NCBI GenBank assembly: GCA_947307005.1
Contig: CAMZHY010000219.1
Coordinates: forward strand, 1-6,531
Reading direction: 5' to 3'
Source: an uncultured Planctomycetaceae bacterium
GTDB taxonomy: Bacteria > Planctomycetota > Planctomycetia > Pirellulales > Thermoguttaceae
Length of the DNA: 6,531 nt
Positions 6,252 to 6,531 of the stretch are shown in pieces. Each line of letters starts with the position of its first letter. Positions within the stretch are counted from its first letter, which is position 1. The notes under the pieces were generated by a model. The model was not told where the DNA came from. It ran no database searches and was given only the letters and a program-made list of their open reading frames with translations. The translations under genes and the position numbers were made by a program.

Positions 6252-6482
6252 ATGCAAGTATCAGCGACGGAATTCGCTCAGAACGCCGACAAATATTTGG
6301 AACTTGTCGCCGCTGAGGATATTTGGATCGCGGACGAAGGAAAGTTGGTTGCCAAACTGACGAAACCGCGCGTCTCTTCGGTCGACGTAATTTCTGGATT
6401 CCTAGCGGGAAAGGTTCCGGAAGACATAAATCGACGCGCGATTCGTGAGGAAAGGACGTCGCGGTATGAGATTAATGATTGA
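6252..6482 (+). CDS. Antitoxin, Phd/YefM family
   Basis: The 76-residue product should bind and neutralise the toxin encoded just downstream and, as a dimer, repress their common promoter. The N-terminal half has the Phd/YefM pattern: MQVSATEFAQNADKYLELV (an SxxEF...N..KYL helix), then the beta hairpin EDIWIADEGKLVAKL (22-36), the DNA-binding and dimer fold. The acidic/basic tail with AGKVPEDI (52-59) and IREERTSRYE (64-73) resembles toxin-binding tails of antitoxins paired with PIN toxins. The start is fixed by the ribosome site at 6238-6245. Its last 17 bases overlap the toxin gene, implying coupled translation. The length is normal and nothing is missing. Family assignment is by pattern recognition; the partner's identity supports it. 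Confidence 0.85.
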   Translation: MQVSATEFAQNADKYLELVAAEDIWIADEGKLVAKLTKPRVSSVDVISGFLAGKVPEDINRRAIREERTSRYEIND

Positions 6483-6531
6483 CACAAACGTTGTGCTAGA
6501 CGTTCTTGTTCGTCGTCAGCCTTTTTACGAT
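6466..6531 (+). CDS. PIN-domain toxin (VapC-like), partial at window end
   Basis: Only the first 22 codons lie in the window: MRLMIDTNVVLDVLVRRQPFYD. The MIDTNVVLDVL opening is the first PIN-domain strand and helix, with Asp6 as the first of the acidic Mg2+/Mn2+ ligands of this RNase fold. PIN toxins usually cut tRNA or rRNA to arrest growth; this target is unknown. ATG 6466 has AAAGGA (6451-6456) nine bases ahead, better placed than for ATG 6475. The gene overlaps the antitoxin by 17 bases in another frame, the arrangement usual for a toxin-antitoxin operon. The remaining catalytic residues lie outside the window, so whether the toxin is intact cannot be judged. Confidence 0.85.
   Translation, partial: MRLMIDTNVVLDVLVRRQPFYD

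Noticed and set aside
1..6531. Searched for CRISPR arrays, tRNA or rRNA genes, insertion-sequence ends and tandem repeats.
   Set aside because: No regularly spaced direct repeats, no tRNA-like cloverleaf with a CCA-type end, no rRNA signature and no transposase reading frame were seen. This was by eye only; short or diverged elements could be missed.

Overview
The window looks like an ordinary bacterial chromosome segment with a small accessory patch at its right end. Codon use is rich in GAC, GTC, GCG and TCG, and intergenic gaps are long. Most genes stand alone, with their own Shine-Dalgarno (SD) site and often their own hairpin terminator. The lone xylose-isomerase-like sugar phosphate isomerase, with its N-terminal 'GFADE ... 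GLQYYSIRF' region, reminds me of Planctomycetota, but this is an impression from one protein and codon style, not a demonstration.

Layout. 1-451 is a gap with no convincing gene; it holds a GC-rich inverted repeat at the left edge and a terminator-like hairpin. 452-877 (-) is ndk, with a good start site and promoter. 878-1372 is a long gap carrying the ndk promoter, a promoter/operator-like dyad, and very short coding-like stretches of doubtful reality. 1373-3079 (+) is an exported UshA-type 5'-nucleotidase/metallophosphoesterase, followed by a strong terminator. 3348-4373 (+) is a TIM-barrel sugar phosphate isomerase/epimerase. It converges on 4471-5610 (-), a cation diffusion facilitator with an Asn-Asp-Asp-Asp transport site and a double C-terminal domain, probably a manganese exporter; a hairpin between the two can terminate both. 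5691-6215 (-) is a decayed protein gene broken by several frameshifts. 6252-6482 (+) is a Phd/YefM-type antitoxin whose 3' end overlaps the start of a PIN-domain (VapC-like) toxin that runs off the window.

How the genes relate. Ndk (nucleotide pool balance) and the periplasmic 5'-nucleotidase (nucleotide salvage) share a broad theme but are divergent and separately controlled. The isomerase and the metal exporter are independent units. The toxin-antitoxin pair beside a wrecked gene is the only sign of accessory DNA. I see no undescribed multi-gene system. The most informative hidden signals are the frameshifted pseudogene, the metal-site signature of the exporter, and two perfect dyads placed like operators.
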